Assembly: GCF_001899075.1 (NCBI RefSeq)
Contig: NZ_MKVA01000006.1
Span: 310,001-374,000 of the forward strand
DNA from: Devosia sp. 67-54
Lineage (GTDB): Bacteria > Pseudomonadota > Alphaproteobacteria > Rhizobiales > Devosiaceae
DNA length: 64,000 nt
Direction: 5' to 3'
This document shows positions 45,993 to 56,643 of the stretch, piece after piece. Each line of letters opens with the position of its first letter. Positions within the stretch are counted from its first letter, which is position 1. The position numbers and the translations under genes are program-made. Below the pieces are notes generated by a model that saw only the letters and a program-made list of their open reading frames with translations, made no database searches and was not told the origin of the DNA.

Positions 45993-47414
45993 ATGCCGGG
46001 TCCTCTTCCCTTCGACGAAATGACCAATGTGGATGGTTCCATCCGCGAACCCTATTCGATCCTCGACCAGTGGCTGAAGCAGCAGCCGGCGGAGGCCATG
46101 GGCGTGATGGCGGCCGATGCCGAGGCGATCTTCCGCCGGCTCGGCATCACCTTCGCCGTCTATGGCAGCAACGAGGGCACCGAAAAGCTCATCCCCTTCG
46201 ACATCATCCCGCGCATCATCTCGGCGGTCGAATGGCGGCGCCTCAGCAAGGCCATCGAGCAGCGCGTGCGCGCCCTCAACGCCTTCCTGCACGACATCTA
46301 CCACCGCCAGGAAATCCTCAGGGCCGGCCGCATCCCGGAAAAGCTGATCCTCGACAATTCCGCCTTCTGCCCGGAGATGATGGGGCTCGACCCGGCGCGC
46401 GGCGTCTATTCGCACATCATCGGCGTCGACATCGTCCGCGTCGGCCCCGACGACTGGTATGTGCTCGAGGATAATCTGCGCACCCCGTCCGGTGTCAGCT
46501 ACATGCTGGAGGACCGCGAGGCCATGCTGCAGCTCGCGCCGGATTTGTTCCAGCGCCTCAAGGTCGCGCCGGTCGATTCCTATCCCGAGAATTTGCGCCG
46601 CACCCTCGATTCCGTCGCGCCGCCTGGCGCCAGCGGTGCTCCGACTCTCGCCGTGCTCACCCCGGGCATCTACAATTCGGCCTATTTCGAGCACTCGTTC
46701 CTCGCCGACCAGATGGGCGCCGAGCTGTGCGAGGGGCAGGACCTGTTCGTCGAGAACGGCAAGGTCTTCATGCGCACCACCATGGGACCGCGCCGTGTCG
46801 ACGTCATCTACCGGCGCATCGACGACGACTATCTCGATCCGCTGACCTTCAAGCCCGACTCGATGCTGGGCGTCCCCGGCCTGTTCGACGCCTACCGCGC
46901 CGGCAATGTGACGCTGGTCAACGCCCCCGGCACCGGCATCGCCGACGACAAGGCGGTCTACACCTACGTGCCCGAGATCATCGAGTTCTATCTGGGCGAA
47001 AAGCCCCTGCTCAAGAACGTCCCGACCTACAACTGTACCAGGGCCGACGAGCGCGCTTACGTGCTCGAGCACATCGCCGAGCTGGTGGTGAAGGAAGTGC
47101 ACGGCTCGGGCGGCTACGGCATGCTGGTCGGCCCCACCTCCACCAAGGAGATGCACGACATCTTCCGCGAGAAGATCCTCGCCCGGCCGGACAATTACAT
47201 CGTGCAGCCCACGCTGGCGCTCAGCACCTGCCCGACCTACGTGGAGTCGGGCGTTGCCCCGCGCCACGTCGACCTCCGCCCCTACGTCCTCGTCGGCGAC
47301 CAGATCCGCATCACCCCCGGCGGCCTCACCCGCGTCGCGCTGAAACAGGGCTCGCTGGTGGTGAACTCGTCGCAGGGCGGCGGCACCAAGGATACCTGGG
47401 TGCTGGAGGACTAG
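45993..47414 (+). CDS. Circularly permuted type 2 ATP-grasp protein
   Basis: 473 residues from ATG 45993, 5 nt after GGGGAG. Sequence blocks 'ILDNSAFCPEMMGLDPARGVYSHIIGVDIVRVGPDDWYVLEDNLRTPSGVSYMLEDREAM', 'LTPGIYNSAYFEHSFLADQMGAELCEGQDL' and 'VVKEVHGSGGYGMLVGP' are typical of the circularly permuted ATP-grasp family. Comparative-genomic work on this family predicts peptide/amide ligase activity; substrates are unknown. It is followed directly by alpha-E and transglutaminase-like genes, the standard conserved trio. Confidence 0.92.
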   Translation: MPGPLPFDEMTNVDGSIREPYSILDQWLKQQPAEAMGVMAADAEAIFRRLGITFAVYGSNEGTEKLIPFDIIPRIISAVEWRRLSKAIEQRVRALNAFLHDIYHRQEILRAGRIPEKLILDNSAFCPEMMGLDPARGVYSHIIGVDIVRVGPDDWYVLEDNLRTPSGVSYMLEDREAMLQLAPDLFQRLKVAPVDSYPENLRRTLDSVAPPGASGAPTLAVLTPGIYNSAYFEHSFLADQMGAELCEGQDLFVENGKVFMRTTMGPRRVDVIYRRIDDDYLDPLTFKPDSMLGVPGLFDAYRAGNVTLVNAPGTGIADDKAVYTYVPEIIEFYLGEKPLLKNVPTYNCTRADERAYVLEHIAELVVKEVHGSGGYGMLVGPTSTKEMHDIFREKILARPDNYIVQPTLALSTCPTYVESGVAPRHVDLRPYVLVGDQIRITPGGLTRVALKQGSLVVNSSQGGGTKDTWVLED

Positions 47415-48359
47415 ATGCTCGGCCGCACCGCCCAGAACCTGTTCTGGCTTTCCCGCTATGTCGAGCGTGCCGAGAACATGGCTCGCCTGCTCGAGGTCGG
47501 CTACCGCATGAGCCTCACCTCGCGGCGCGAGGGCGGCGCCAGCGAGCATCTCGTCTCCATGCTGCAGGCCGCCGAGGCCGACGAGGCCTTCAACGCCAAG
47601 CACAAGCAGGCCGACGTGGTCAGCGTCAGCCAGTTCATGCTGTTCGACGAGACCAATCCCAGCTCGGTGCGCTCCTGCCTGCTGGCGGCCCGCACCAATG
47701 CCCGCTCGGTGCGCACCGCGCTCACCACCGACATGTGGGAATCGCTCAATTCCGCCTGGCTCGAATTCGCCGCGCTCGACCCGCGCGAGGTCACCGGCAG
47801 CCGCCTGGTCGAGCTGCTGCGCTGGGTGCGCACTGTCAGCTACCGTTACCGCGGCGCGCTGCTCTCGACCTTCCTGCGCGACGATGGCTATGCCTTCAGC
47901 CAGATCGGCAATTTCGTCGAGCGCGCCGACAACACCGCGCGCATCCTCGACATGAAATACTATGTGCTGCTGCCGCGCACCGACCTCATCGGCGGCGACG
48001 TCGACATCCAGCAATGGACGCTGATCCTGCGCGCCGCCTCGGCCCATCGCAGCTACCGCCACGTCTATCACGACCGCTACAAGGCCTGGAACATCGCCGA
48101 CTATTTGATCCTCAGGCCCGAGATGCCGCGCTCGCTGCTGTTCTCCTATAGCTGGATTAACCGCACCCTCGACATGCTGGAGGAAATCTACGGCGGCAAG
48201 GGCAGGGGCCACGCCGCGGCCGCCGAGGTGAACACGATGCTCGACGGCAACTCCATGGACCGCATCTTCGCCTACGGCCTGCACGAGTTCCTCACCGAAT
48301 TCATCGCGCGCAACAACCAGGTCACCGAGGCGCTGGCCGAAAGCTACAATTTCTACTGA
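47415..48359 (+). CDS. Alpha-E domain protein
   Basis: 314 residues, all-helical: 'MLGRTAQNLFWLSRYVERAENMARLLEVGYRMSL' at the start, 'SVRTALTTDMWESLNSAWLEF', 'FSQIGNFVERADNTARILDMKYYVLLP'. The conserved Arg/Glu residues of RYVERAEN and FVERADNTARI define the alpha-E family, an obligate neighbour of the permuted ATP-grasp protein. Begins on the base after the ATP-grasp stop and overlaps the next gene by one base (TGATG), so the three proteins are likely made together and may form a complex. Confidence 0.93.
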   Translation: MLGRTAQNLFWLSRYVERAENMARLLEVGYRMSLTSRREGGASEHLVSMLQAAEADEAFNAKHKQADVVSVSQFMLFDETNPSSVRSCLLAARTNARSVRTALTTDMWESLNSAWLEFAALDPREVTGSRLVELLRWVRTVSYRYRGALLSTFLRDDGYAFSQIGNFVERADNTARILDMKYYVLLPRTDLIGGDVDIQQWTLILRAASAHRSYRHVYHDRYKAWNIADYLILRPEMPRSLLFSYSWINRTLDMLEEIYGGKGRGHAAAAEVNTMLDGNSMDRIFAYGLHEFLTEFIARNNQVTEALAESYNFY

Positions 48360-49123
48360 TGCAGCTCACCCTTCGCCACACCCTGCGCCTGAGCCTCGGC
48401 ACTCCCGCCCGCGCCGTCGCCCATGTGCTGCTGACGCCGCCATCGACGCCGCAGCAGCAGGTGGAACGCTGGTCCATCGACATGCCCGGCATCGCCGAGG
48501 CGGCGAGCTTCCGCGACGGCTTCGGCAATCGCGCACAATTGGTCAGCCTGGTGAAGCCCGCCGGCGAGCTGCTGGTGGTGGCCGAGGGCCGGGTCAAGAC
48601 CATCGACAAGGCCGGCGTGCTCGGCCGCCTGCAATACGACCCGGTGCCGGCGCTGTTCCGCCGCGCCACCGCTCTGACCGGGCCCGACGCGGCCCTGCTC
48701 GATGGTCTCGCCGACGGCCCCGACCGCATCGCGCTGTTTCACGAGTTGATGGGGCGCATCTGCGAGCGGACCGCCGGCCAGTCGCAGGACACTGCCGGCC
48801 AGTCGCAATCGCAAGGCGGCGACGCCACCGCGGCGGACCGGACGCATGCCTTCCTCGGCGCCGCCCGCGCCCTGGGCGCCCCCGCCCGCTACGTCACCGG
48901 CTATTTGCTCGACGATGGCGGCACTGCCGCTGTCCACGCCTGGGCCGAAGCCTGGGACGAGAGCCTGGGCTGGATCGGCTTCGATCCCACCCTCAACCTC
49001 TGCCCTGCCGAGTCCCATGTGCGCCTCGCCGCCGGCCTCGACGCCATGTCGTGCCCGCCGTTGCGCACGGTCCCGGTCTGGCTCGACGGGCCCGCCGAGA
49101 CCGTCGAGATCACGGCGGGCTAG
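48359..49123 (+). CDS. Transglutaminase-like protein lacking the catalytic cysteine
   Basis: 254 residues. The core 'RTHAFLGAARALGAPARYVTGYL' and 'AAVHAWAEAWDESLGWIGFDPTLNL' matches bacterial transglutaminase-like proteases that accompany alpha-E and permuted ATP-grasp genes. The family nucleophile lies in a CxDxxH motif; here that stretch reads AADRTH, so the Cys position is Ala158 while His193 and Asp209 are kept. An odd Gln/Ser-rich insertion (QSQDTAGQSQSQ) precedes it. Active hydrolysis is therefore unlikely; a binding or scaffold role is possible, with an active paralogue elsewhere. Confidence 0.82.
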   Translation: MQLTLRHTLRLSLGTPARAVAHVLLTPPSTPQQQVERWSIDMPGIAEAASFRDGFGNRAQLVSLVKPAGELLVVAEGRVKTIDKAGVLGRLQYDPVPALFRRATALTGPDAALLDGLADGPDRIALFHELMGRICERTAGQSQDTAGQSQSQGGDATAADRTHAFLGAARALGAPARYVTGYLLDDGGTAAVHAWAEAWDESLGWIGFDPTLNLCPAESHVRLAAGLDAMSCPPLRTVPVWLDGPAETVEITAG

Positions 49124-49136
49124 CTGCGCGACGCTA

Positions 49137-50069
49137 CTACCCCAGCACGTACAGCCAGAACGTGATCGTTGCCACCGACGCCACGGTGGAGATCAGCACC
49201 ACATTGGCGGCGACGTTCACGCCGCGATCGTAGTAGGTCGCGAACACATAGGCATTGATGCCCGCCGGCATCGCCGCCAGCAGCACGCCATAGCGCGCCA
49301 TCTCCACGGGCACGTGCAGGATCGGCACCATCAGCACATAGGCGATGGCCGGATGGATGATCAGCTTCAACAGGCTCAGCAGGCTGGCGATGCCCCAGCT
49401 CTCCGAAATCCGGTACTCGTTGAGCGCGCCACCGAGCCCGAACAGCGCCGCCGGCAGCACCGCCGCCGACATCATCGTCAGGAACGCCGTTCCCGGCTCC
49501 GGCAGCTTGATTCCGAGCCGGTTGCCGAGCGCGCCGATCGCCACGCCCCACAGCAGCGGGTTCTGTGCCACCCGCACCGCCGCCACCGCCGCCGTCTGCC
49601 TCAGCGGCGCCCCGTCGCGGCGCGCCACCTCCATCACCAGCATGCCCAGCGTGATCAGCATCGGCGCATGGAAAGCGATGATCGAGAACACCGTCGGCAG
49701 CGCGCCCGGCCCGTAGGCGCGCTGGATCACCGGGATGCCGATCAGCACCGTGTTGGTGAACATCGCCGCAAAGCCTGACGCCACGCTTTCGCCCGGCCGC
49801 TGCCTGAACAGCCTGCGGGCCAACAGCCCGCCCGAAAGCAGCGAGAACAGCGCCCCGATATAGAACGGCCAGATGATCGCCGGATTGAACGTCGAGCTGA
49901 AGTCCGAGGTGAGCATCGCCTCGCACAGCAGGCAGGGCGTCGCGAAATTGTTGACGAACGCGACCAGCGCCTTGGTGCCGTCGGCCGGAAACAGCCGGAA
50001 CCGCACGGCGAGATACCCCACGCCGATGATGGCAAAGACCGGCAGGATGACGTTGACGAGGTCGAACAT
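49137..50069 (-). CDS. AEC (auxin efflux carrier) family transporter
   Basis: 310 residues, about ten membrane segments in two five-helix repeats. N-terminal 'VNVILPVFAIIGVGYLAVRFRLFPADGTKALVAFVNNFATPCLLCEAM' and the second repeat 'QNPLLWGVAIGALGNRLGIKLPEPGTAFLTMMSAAVLPAALFGLGGAL' are typical. Bacterial members move malate, malonate or similar small acids; the substrate here is unknown. Convergent with the transglutaminase-like gene and divergent from glpD (130 bp). Confidence 0.92.
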   Translation of the reverse strand: MFDLVNVILPVFAIIGVGYLAVRFRLFPADGTKALVAFVNNFATPCLLCEAMLTSDFSSTFNPAIIWPFYIGALFSLLSGGLLARRLFRQRPGESVASGFAAMFTNTVLIGIPVIQRAYGPGALPTVFSIIAFHAPMLITLGMLVMEVARRDGAPLRQTAAVAAVRVAQNPLLWGVAIGALGNRLGIKLPEPGTAFLTMMSAAVLPAALFGLGGALNEYRISESWGIASLLSLLKLIIHPAIAYVLMVPILHVPVEMARYGVLLAAMPAGINAYVFATYYDRGVNVAANVVLISTVASVATITFWLYVLG

Positions 50070-50199
50070 GGCGTCCGAGGGGCGGGGGTGGCCGCCTCTG
50101 CAGAACCCATGTTCATCCTGCGGTCAAGCGCCGGGGGCAATAAATCTGGCCGCGGCTGTTGCGTGCGGGGGCCGCGGGCGATAACGAACTTTCGAGGGA

Positions 50200-51728
50200 A
50201 TGCGCGACGCCATGGCCAAACGTGAGAACATCACCGACATCTTCGTGATCGGAGGTGGCGTCAATGGCGCCGGCATTGCGCGCGACGCCGTGGGCCGCGG
50301 CTATTCGGTGTTCCTGGCCGAAATGGGCGACCTTGCCTCCGGCACCTCCTCGGCCGCCACCAAGCTGGTGCATGGCGGCCTGCGCTATCTCGAGCACTAC
50401 GAGTTCCGCCTCGTGCACGAGGCGCTGGCCGAGCGCGAAATCCTCTGGGCCATGGCGCCGCACATCATCTGGCCGATGCGCTTCGTGCTGCCCTACCACA
50501 AGGGCCTCAGGCCGGCCTGGTTCCTGCGCCTCGGCCTGTTCGTCTACGACCATCTCGGAGCCCGCAAGCTGCTGCCGCCGACGCGCACCCTGGATCTCAG
50601 GACCGATCCGATCGGCCGCCCGCTCAAGGACGGTTACGCCAAGGCCTTCGAATATTCCGACTGCTGGGTCGACGACGCCCGGCTGGTGGCGCTCCTCGCC
50701 CGCGACGCCGCCGACCGCGGCGCCGTCGTCCAGACCCGCACCAAGGTCATCTCGGCCAGCCGCGCCGACGGCCTGTGGACCGTGCGGCTGCAGGACGTCG
50801 ACAGCAAGCTCAAGGGCACCGTCAAGGCGCGCTTCCTGGTCAACGCCGCCGGCCCCTGGGTCGACCATGTGCTGCGCGAGGACCTCGATCAGACCGAGGC
50901 GCACAACGTGCGGCTGGTCAAGGGCAGCCATATCGTCGTGCGCAAGCTCTTCGACCACGACCGCGCCTATTTCTTCCAGAACCCCGATGGCCGCATCATC
51001 TTCGCCATCCCCTACGAGCGCGACTTCACCCTGATCGGCACCACCGACCAGGATTTTTCCGGCGATCCGCACGGCATCCGCATCTCCGAGGAGGAGACGC
51101 AGTATCTGCTCGCCGCCGCCACCGAATATTTCGAGAAGCCGGTCACCGCGCCCGACATCGTCTGGAGCTATGCCGGCGTGCGCCCGCTGTTCGACGACCA
51201 CGCCAGCAAGGCGCAGGAGGCCACCCGCGACTACGTGCTGAAGACCGAGGGCGACGCCACGACCGGCGCGCTGCTCAACGTCTTCGGCGGCAAGCTCACC
51301 ACCCATCGCCGGCTGAGCGAGGAAGCCCTCGGCCACATCGAGAAGGTGCTCGGCGCCCGCGGCAAGCCCTGGACCAGGACCAGCAAGCTGCCCGGCGGCG
51401 AGTTCGGTCCGCGCGAGTTCGACGCCCAGGTCGAAAAGCTCAACGAGGCCTATCCGAGCCTGCCCGACCGGCTGCTGCGCCGGCTCGCCCGCCAGTTCGG
51501 CACCCGCGCCGCCACGCTGCTCGGCCCGGCCCGCCGCATGGAGGATCTCGGCGAGACCTTCGGCGCCGACCTCACCCAGCGCGAGGTGGACTACCTGGTC
51601 GAGCACGAATGGGCGCGCACCGCCGAGGACGTGCTGTGGCGCCGCACCAAGCTCGGCCTTCGCGTCGGGCCCGGCGACAGGCAGCGGCTCGAAGCCTATC
51701 TCGAGGCGCGCTTCAGCAAGGCAAAGAC

Positions 51729-51732
<4 letters not shown>
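50200..51732 (+). CDS. glpD: Aerobic glycerol-3-phosphate dehydrogenase
   Basis: 510 residues. FAD-binding '[60 protein letters not shown]' is diagnostic. Oxidises sn-glycerol-3-phosphate to dihydroxyacetone phosphate at the inner membrane, passing electrons to quinone. Start is ATG 50200, which has GAGGG only 2 nt upstream, or ATG 50212. Overlaps glpK by 4 nt (ATGA): the two glycerol-use enzymes form an operon. The kinase usually precedes the dehydrogenase metabolically, but gene order is the reverse here. Confidence 0.96.
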
Positions 51733-53216
<1,484 letters not shown>

Positions 53217-53228
53217 CCGGAAGGCGCC

Positions 53229-53756
53229 TCAGCCGGTGGTCCAGGCCGAGAACGGTCCGCCGGCGATGAAGCACCAATAGGTGCCGTAGCGGCTCTTGCG
53301 CCCCGCCGGCACATGCGCCACCGCGAGGCCGAATTCGGTGAATTTGTCGCTGAGCAGCGTGGCGCGGTGGCCGGGCGAATTGAGCCAGCCTTCGATCGCC
53401 TGCTGCAGCGTCTGCTGTCCGCCGGCGATGTTCTCGCCCACCGCCCCCATGTAGCCCGCCGCCGTCACCCGTTCGCGCAGCGTCACCCCCAGATTGTGGG
53501 CGAGCTGGTCCTTGCTCGCCATCAGGTTGGCCTGCGACCGCGCCGCCGTCTCGAGCGCCGTGTTGTAGCTCAGCGGCTTGTGTCCTCCGTTGATCCGCCG
53601 CGCCTCGTTGACCGCGGCGAGGATGGAGGTCTGCGTGAGCTGCTGCGGCGTGGTCGCGCCGCCCGGCACCTTCGTGCCGAAGCCACCGATCGAGGCGCAG
53701 GCGCTCAGCGTGGCGCTCGCCCCGGCAAGGATGACAACGCGGCGGGTGATCGGCAT
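53229..53756 (-). CDS. CAP-domain lipoprotein
   Basis: 175 residues from ATG 53756. Lipoprotein signal: 'PITRRVVILAGASATLSAC' with lipobox Leu17-Ser-Ala-Cys20. CAP/SCP domain: 'ILAAVNEARRINGGHKPLSYNTALETAARSQANLMASKDQLAHNLG', 'GAVGENIAGGQQTLQQAIEGWLNSPGHRATLLSDKFTEFGLAVA', 'GTYWCFIAGG'. The His in 'LAHNLG' and 'GENIA', and the His in 'SPGHRATLL', mark the conserved cavity. Envelope location; function of bacterial CAP proteins is mostly unknown. Convergent with glpK. Confidence 0.9.
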   Translation of the reverse strand: MPITRRVVILAGASATLSACASIGGFGTKVPGGATTPQQLTQTSILAAVNEARRINGGHKPLSYNTALETAARSQANLMASKDQLAHNLGVTLRERVTAAGYMGAVGENIAGGQQTLQQAIEGWLNSPGHRATLLSDKFTEFGLAVAHVPAGRKSRYGTYWCFIAGGPFSAWTTG

Positions 53757-53913
53757 GCGGCAATCCGGATTGTGGCCGCCCCTGTTTATCGCCGCGGCCG
53801 GGCGGCGCAAATGCCCGCAATGTCGCGTTTGAACTAAATTAACGGCAAAAGCAGCCGCCGCTCGCCAACTGGCCCGCCCTCGCGCACTGTCATGGCGAGG
53901 GGAGTACGGTCAG

Positions 53914-54078
53914 ATGGCACATCTGGATCTCGCACACGCAGATATGAAGCCGGCGCCGATCGTGCGCTACGAGATCGCGCAGGACCAGAGCCGCGCCAAG
54001 ACTCTGCTCGTCGCCTCGATCATCGCCACCGCCATGATCGTCGTCATGGCGGCGATGTTCCTGACCGCCGTGAGCTGA
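53914..54078 (+). CDS. Small single-pass membrane protein
   Basis: 54 residues: a polar N-terminal half ('AHLDLAHADMKPAPIVRYEIAQDQSRAK') and one hydrophobic helix ('TLLVASIIATAMIVVMAAMFLTAV'). GAGGGGAG lies upstream of the ATG at about 15 nt. The clean TM helix with a basic residue just before it, and codon bias like its neighbours, support it as real. It overlaps the end of the convergent membrane-protein gene by 35 nt. Function unknown. Confidence 0.6.
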   Translation: MAHLDLAHADMKPAPIVRYEIAQDQSRAKTLLVASIIATAMIVVMAAMFLTAVS

Positions 54079-55591
54079 ACTCGCCGCTCAGCGCCAGCAG
54101 GCTGAGCAGAAAGCCGATCAGCCCGAGCCCGAGAACCAGCGGCCCGACGCCGAGCAGGAAGGCCTTGATCGCCTCGACCGCCGGGGCGAGCCGGCCCTTG
54201 AGCAGCGTATGGTCGCGGGCCTCGGCCTGTTCCTCAGGCGTCGAGAACTCTGCCGGCAGGATCATGCGCACCGCCGGATCGGAGGCAAGCTGCAGCAGCC
54301 GCTCGCGGCTGGGATAGGGCAGCTCGGTCGTCGGCACGTCGAGCGTCGCCGGATCGTTGGTCCGCAGATAGTCGCGCAGATGCTGCGCCGCGACCGCTCC
54401 CCATCTGGCCTCGCCGGCCATCACCTTGTAGGCCGACAGATAGGCAAGGCTCATCTGCCCGGCAACGATGAGCGCCATCCACGCCGCCGTCGCGCGCCGG
54501 GCACGCCGGCCGTCGAGGGCGAGCAGGATTGCGCAGCACACCGGCAGCGCCGTGAAGATCACGTCGAAATAGCGCGGCGGCATGAAGGCCAGCCCGCGGG
54601 CGAGCGAGGTGGCGACGATCTGCGCCGCTACCCAGCCGCCGATGGCGATCAGCGTCCACGCCTGGGCGCTCATCGGCAGCCGGCCGGCGATGGTGCGCCA
54701 GGCGAGCAGCAGCAGCGGCCCATAGACGATGATCCAGCCGACCGGCGAGAACAGCGGGGCGGAGGCGAGCGCCAGCAGCGCGTTGATGAGCTCGAACGCG
54801 TTGCGCGGGTGAAGCTGCTGGCTGCCGGGCACGGTCGGGGTGAGGTAAAGCATCAGCGCGACGCTCGCCGCCAGCACCGCGAGGCCGGCGAGCTCGCGCC
54901 AGTCGCGCCGGCGCTGCCCCACCGCCATCTGCAGCAGCGCCACCACGAGGATGGCGGCAGGCACCGCCAGCGCCGACGACATCGACAGGAACGCCAGCGT
55001 CGCCCAGACACAGCCCAGCCACCAGCGAGACGAGAACGCCGTGCTGGTCGCCAGCGCATTGAGCGCCAGCACCGAGAAGATCACGAGAAAATAGAAATGC
55101 GCATTCATCGCCATCAGCGCGTTCTCGAAGCCGAGCGGCACCGCGAAGATCAGCGCGGAAAACAGCACCAGCACCAGCGCGCGCGCCGGCGCCAATTGCT
55201 TCGCGAGGAACGCCGTGAAGCCGGTGGCGAAGCCGGCCCACAGCGCGGCGTTGACCACCATGTGCAGCGGCCGGTCCCAGCCGCCGGCGAGCTCGAACGT
55301 GGCGAGGTCGAGCAGCCGCGAGGTGAAGATGCGGTGCTCGTTGAACGGCGCCAGCAGGTCGCCGAGCTGCAGCGTGCCGGCGACGTATTTGGGAAACATC
55401 ACCGCTTCGCCGTCCCATTCGTCGGCCCAGGGCACGGTGACGCCGAAGGCCGAAATGAGCATCAGCCGCGCGCCGAAAATGCTCAGGAACAGCCCGGCCC
55501 AGGCAAACACCCCGACGGAAGGCCCCCGCGCTTCGCCCGCTTCTGTCTCGGACCTGGAAATCGACACGCCCCCGGCTGCTTCTCGCCGCAA
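54044..55591 (-). CDS. Polytopic inner-membrane protein, GT-C-like
   Basis: 515 residues with roughly 10-12 hydrophobic helices. After the first helix comes 'VPWADEWDGEAVMFPKYVAGTLQLGDLLAPFNEHRIFTSRLLDLATF', an acidic periplasmic loop like the catalytic first loop of GT-C glycosyltransferases (paired acidic residues and a conserved His-Arg). A C-terminal soluble part ('LPYPSRERLLQLASDPAVRMILPAEFSTPEEQAE') precedes two more helices. I cannot name the family with certainty. The start is uncertain: TTG 55591 or GTG 55567. It lies between tRNA-Phe and a small membrane-protein gene. Confidence 0.68.
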   Translation of the reverse strand: MRREAAGGVSISRSETEAGEARGPSVGVFAWAGLFLSIFGARLMLISAFGVTVPWADEWDGEAVMFPKYVAGTLQLGDLLAPFNEHRIFTSRLLDLATFELAGGWDRPLHMVVNAALWAGFATGFTAFLAKQLAPARALVLVLFSALIFAVPLGFENALMAMNAHFYFLVIFSVLALNALATSTAFSSRWWLGCVWATLAFLSMSSALAVPAAILVVALLQMAVGQRRRDWRELAGLAVLAASVALMLYLTPTVPGSQQLHPRNAFELINALLALASAPLFSPVGWIIVYGPLLLLAWRTIAGRLPMSAQAWTLIAIGGWVAAQIVATSLARGLAFMPPRYFDVIFTALPVCCAILLALDGRRARRATAAWMALIVAGQMSLAYLSAYKVMAGEARWGAVAAQHLRDYLRTNDPATLDVPTTELPYPSRERLLQLASDPAVRMILPAEFSTPEEQAEARDHTLLKGRLAPAVEAIKAFLLGVGPLVLGLGLIGFLLSLLALSGEFSSRRSGTSPP

Positions 55592-55646
55592 CTATTGTCC
55601 GGCCAAAGCCGCACCACAAGCCACTGCTACCGATGCTGACAGGAAG

Positions 55647-55722
55647 TGGTGCCCGGGGCCGGAATCGAACCAGCGACACGCGGATTTTCAATCCGCTGCT
55701 CTACCAACTGAGCTACCCGGGC
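55647..55722 (-). tRNA. tRNA-Phe (anticodon GAA)
   Basis: Minus-strand 76-nt cloverleaf with encoded CCA: acceptor GCCCGGG/CCCGGGC, D-arm GCTC-AGTTGGTA-GAGC, anticodon arm GCGGA-TTGAAAA-TCCGC giving GAA, T-arm GCTGG-TTCGATT-CCGGC. It follows yacG on the same strand, an order I remember as common in Rhizobiales. Confidence 0.96.
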
Positions 55723-55810
55723 ATCTGGCGGACCCCGGAGGGGGCGCCGAAAGCCCGCGGTTTATAGGGGTTCGATTCCCGCGGCGCAAGCCTCGAAAAT
55801 GCCTCGCCGG

Positions 55811-56002
55811 CTACTCCTCGTCGTCCTCTTTCGAGGGCGCGGCGGGCGCTTCTTCGGTGGGGACGCGGTAGCTGTCGGAAAGCCAGCGGTTGAGGTCGAT
55901 GTCCTGGCAGCGCGGCGAGCAGAACGGATAGTTCGCCTGCGTCGCCGGCTTGCCGCAGATCGGGCATTTGCGCGCCGGTTTCAGGCGAACCACTTGCGCC
56001 AT
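55811..56002 (-). CDS. yacG: DNA gyrase inhibitor YacG (zinc-binding)
   Basis: 63 residues from ATG 56002, overlapping the maf stop by one base (TGATG). Four-Cys zinc site: 'RKCPICGKPATQANYPFCSPRCQDIDLNRWLSDSYRVP', with CxxC and CxxxC. The DLNRWLSDSYRVP stretch is diagnostic. YacG binds GyrB and inhibits gyrase. The acidic tail ('EEAPAAPSKEDDEE') is variable in the family. The maf-yacG-tRNA-Phe order supports the call. Confidence 0.93.
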   Translation of the reverse strand: MAQVVRLKPARKCPICGKPATQANYPFCSPRCQDIDLNRWLSDSYRVPTEEAPAAPSKEDDEE

Positions 56003-56640
56003 CACACCGCCGTCAGCGTCGACTGGTTGAGCCAGTTGAAATGCACCGGATAGCCCTCGCCGGCGAGCAGCCCGACCGTTTCGTTGAGCGGCAGCCCGAC
56101 CACGGCCGAATACGAGCCGCTGAGCTTCACCACGAACGCCCCGGCGATGCCTTGGATGGCGTAGCCGCCCGCCTTGTCGCGCCATTCGGCGCTGGCGAGG
56201 TAGGATTCGATCTCGCGGTTGGACAGCCGCTTGAAGCGCAGCCGCGTCTCGACCAGCCGCCGCCGCGCCGCGCCGCCCGGCGTCAGCATGCACACGGCGG
56301 TGAACACCCGGTGGTTGCGCCCCGAGAGCAGGCGCAGGCACTCATTGGCCTCTTCCATGGTCTCGGCCTTGGGCAGGATACGGCGGCCGACGGCGACCAC
56401 GGTGTCGGCGGCCAGCACCAGCGCATTGCCGGCGATGCCGGACGTCTTGGCCTTGTGCTGCGCCGCCACCGCCTTTTCGTCGGCGAGGCGCTGCGCCAGC
56501 TTGCGCGGCAATTCGTTCTTTTCCGGCGTCTCGTCGATATGCGCCGGCACCAGGTGCTCGGGCTCGATGCCGATCTGGTTGAGGAGCGCGAGGCGCCGCG
56601 GCGAAGCGGACGCGAGGATGAGTTCCGGACGGGTGGCCAT
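56002..56640 (-). CDS. maf: Maf-family nucleoside triphosphate pyrophosphatase
   Basis: 212 residues. '[33 protein letters not shown]' at the N-terminus, '[43 protein letters not shown]' in the middle and '[28 protein letters not shown]' towards the end are the Maf signature blocks. Maf proteins hydrolyse non-canonical NTPs (dTTP/UTP or modified types). Lies 3 nt after the UPF0262-phosphatase fusion gene. In relatives, as I recall, infA sits just before maf; it is absent here. Confidence 0.93.
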   Translation of the reverse strand: MATRPELILASASPRRLALLNQIGIEPEHLVPAHIDETPEKNELPRKLAQRLADEKAVAAQHKAKTSGIAGNALVLAADTVVAVGRRILPKAETMEEANECLRLLSGRNHRVFTAVCMLTPGGAARRRLVETRLRFKRLSNREIESYLASAEWRDKAGGYAIQGIAGAFVVKLSGSYSAVVGLPLNETVGLLAGEGYPVHFNWLNQSTLTAV

Positions 56641-56643
56641 GGC

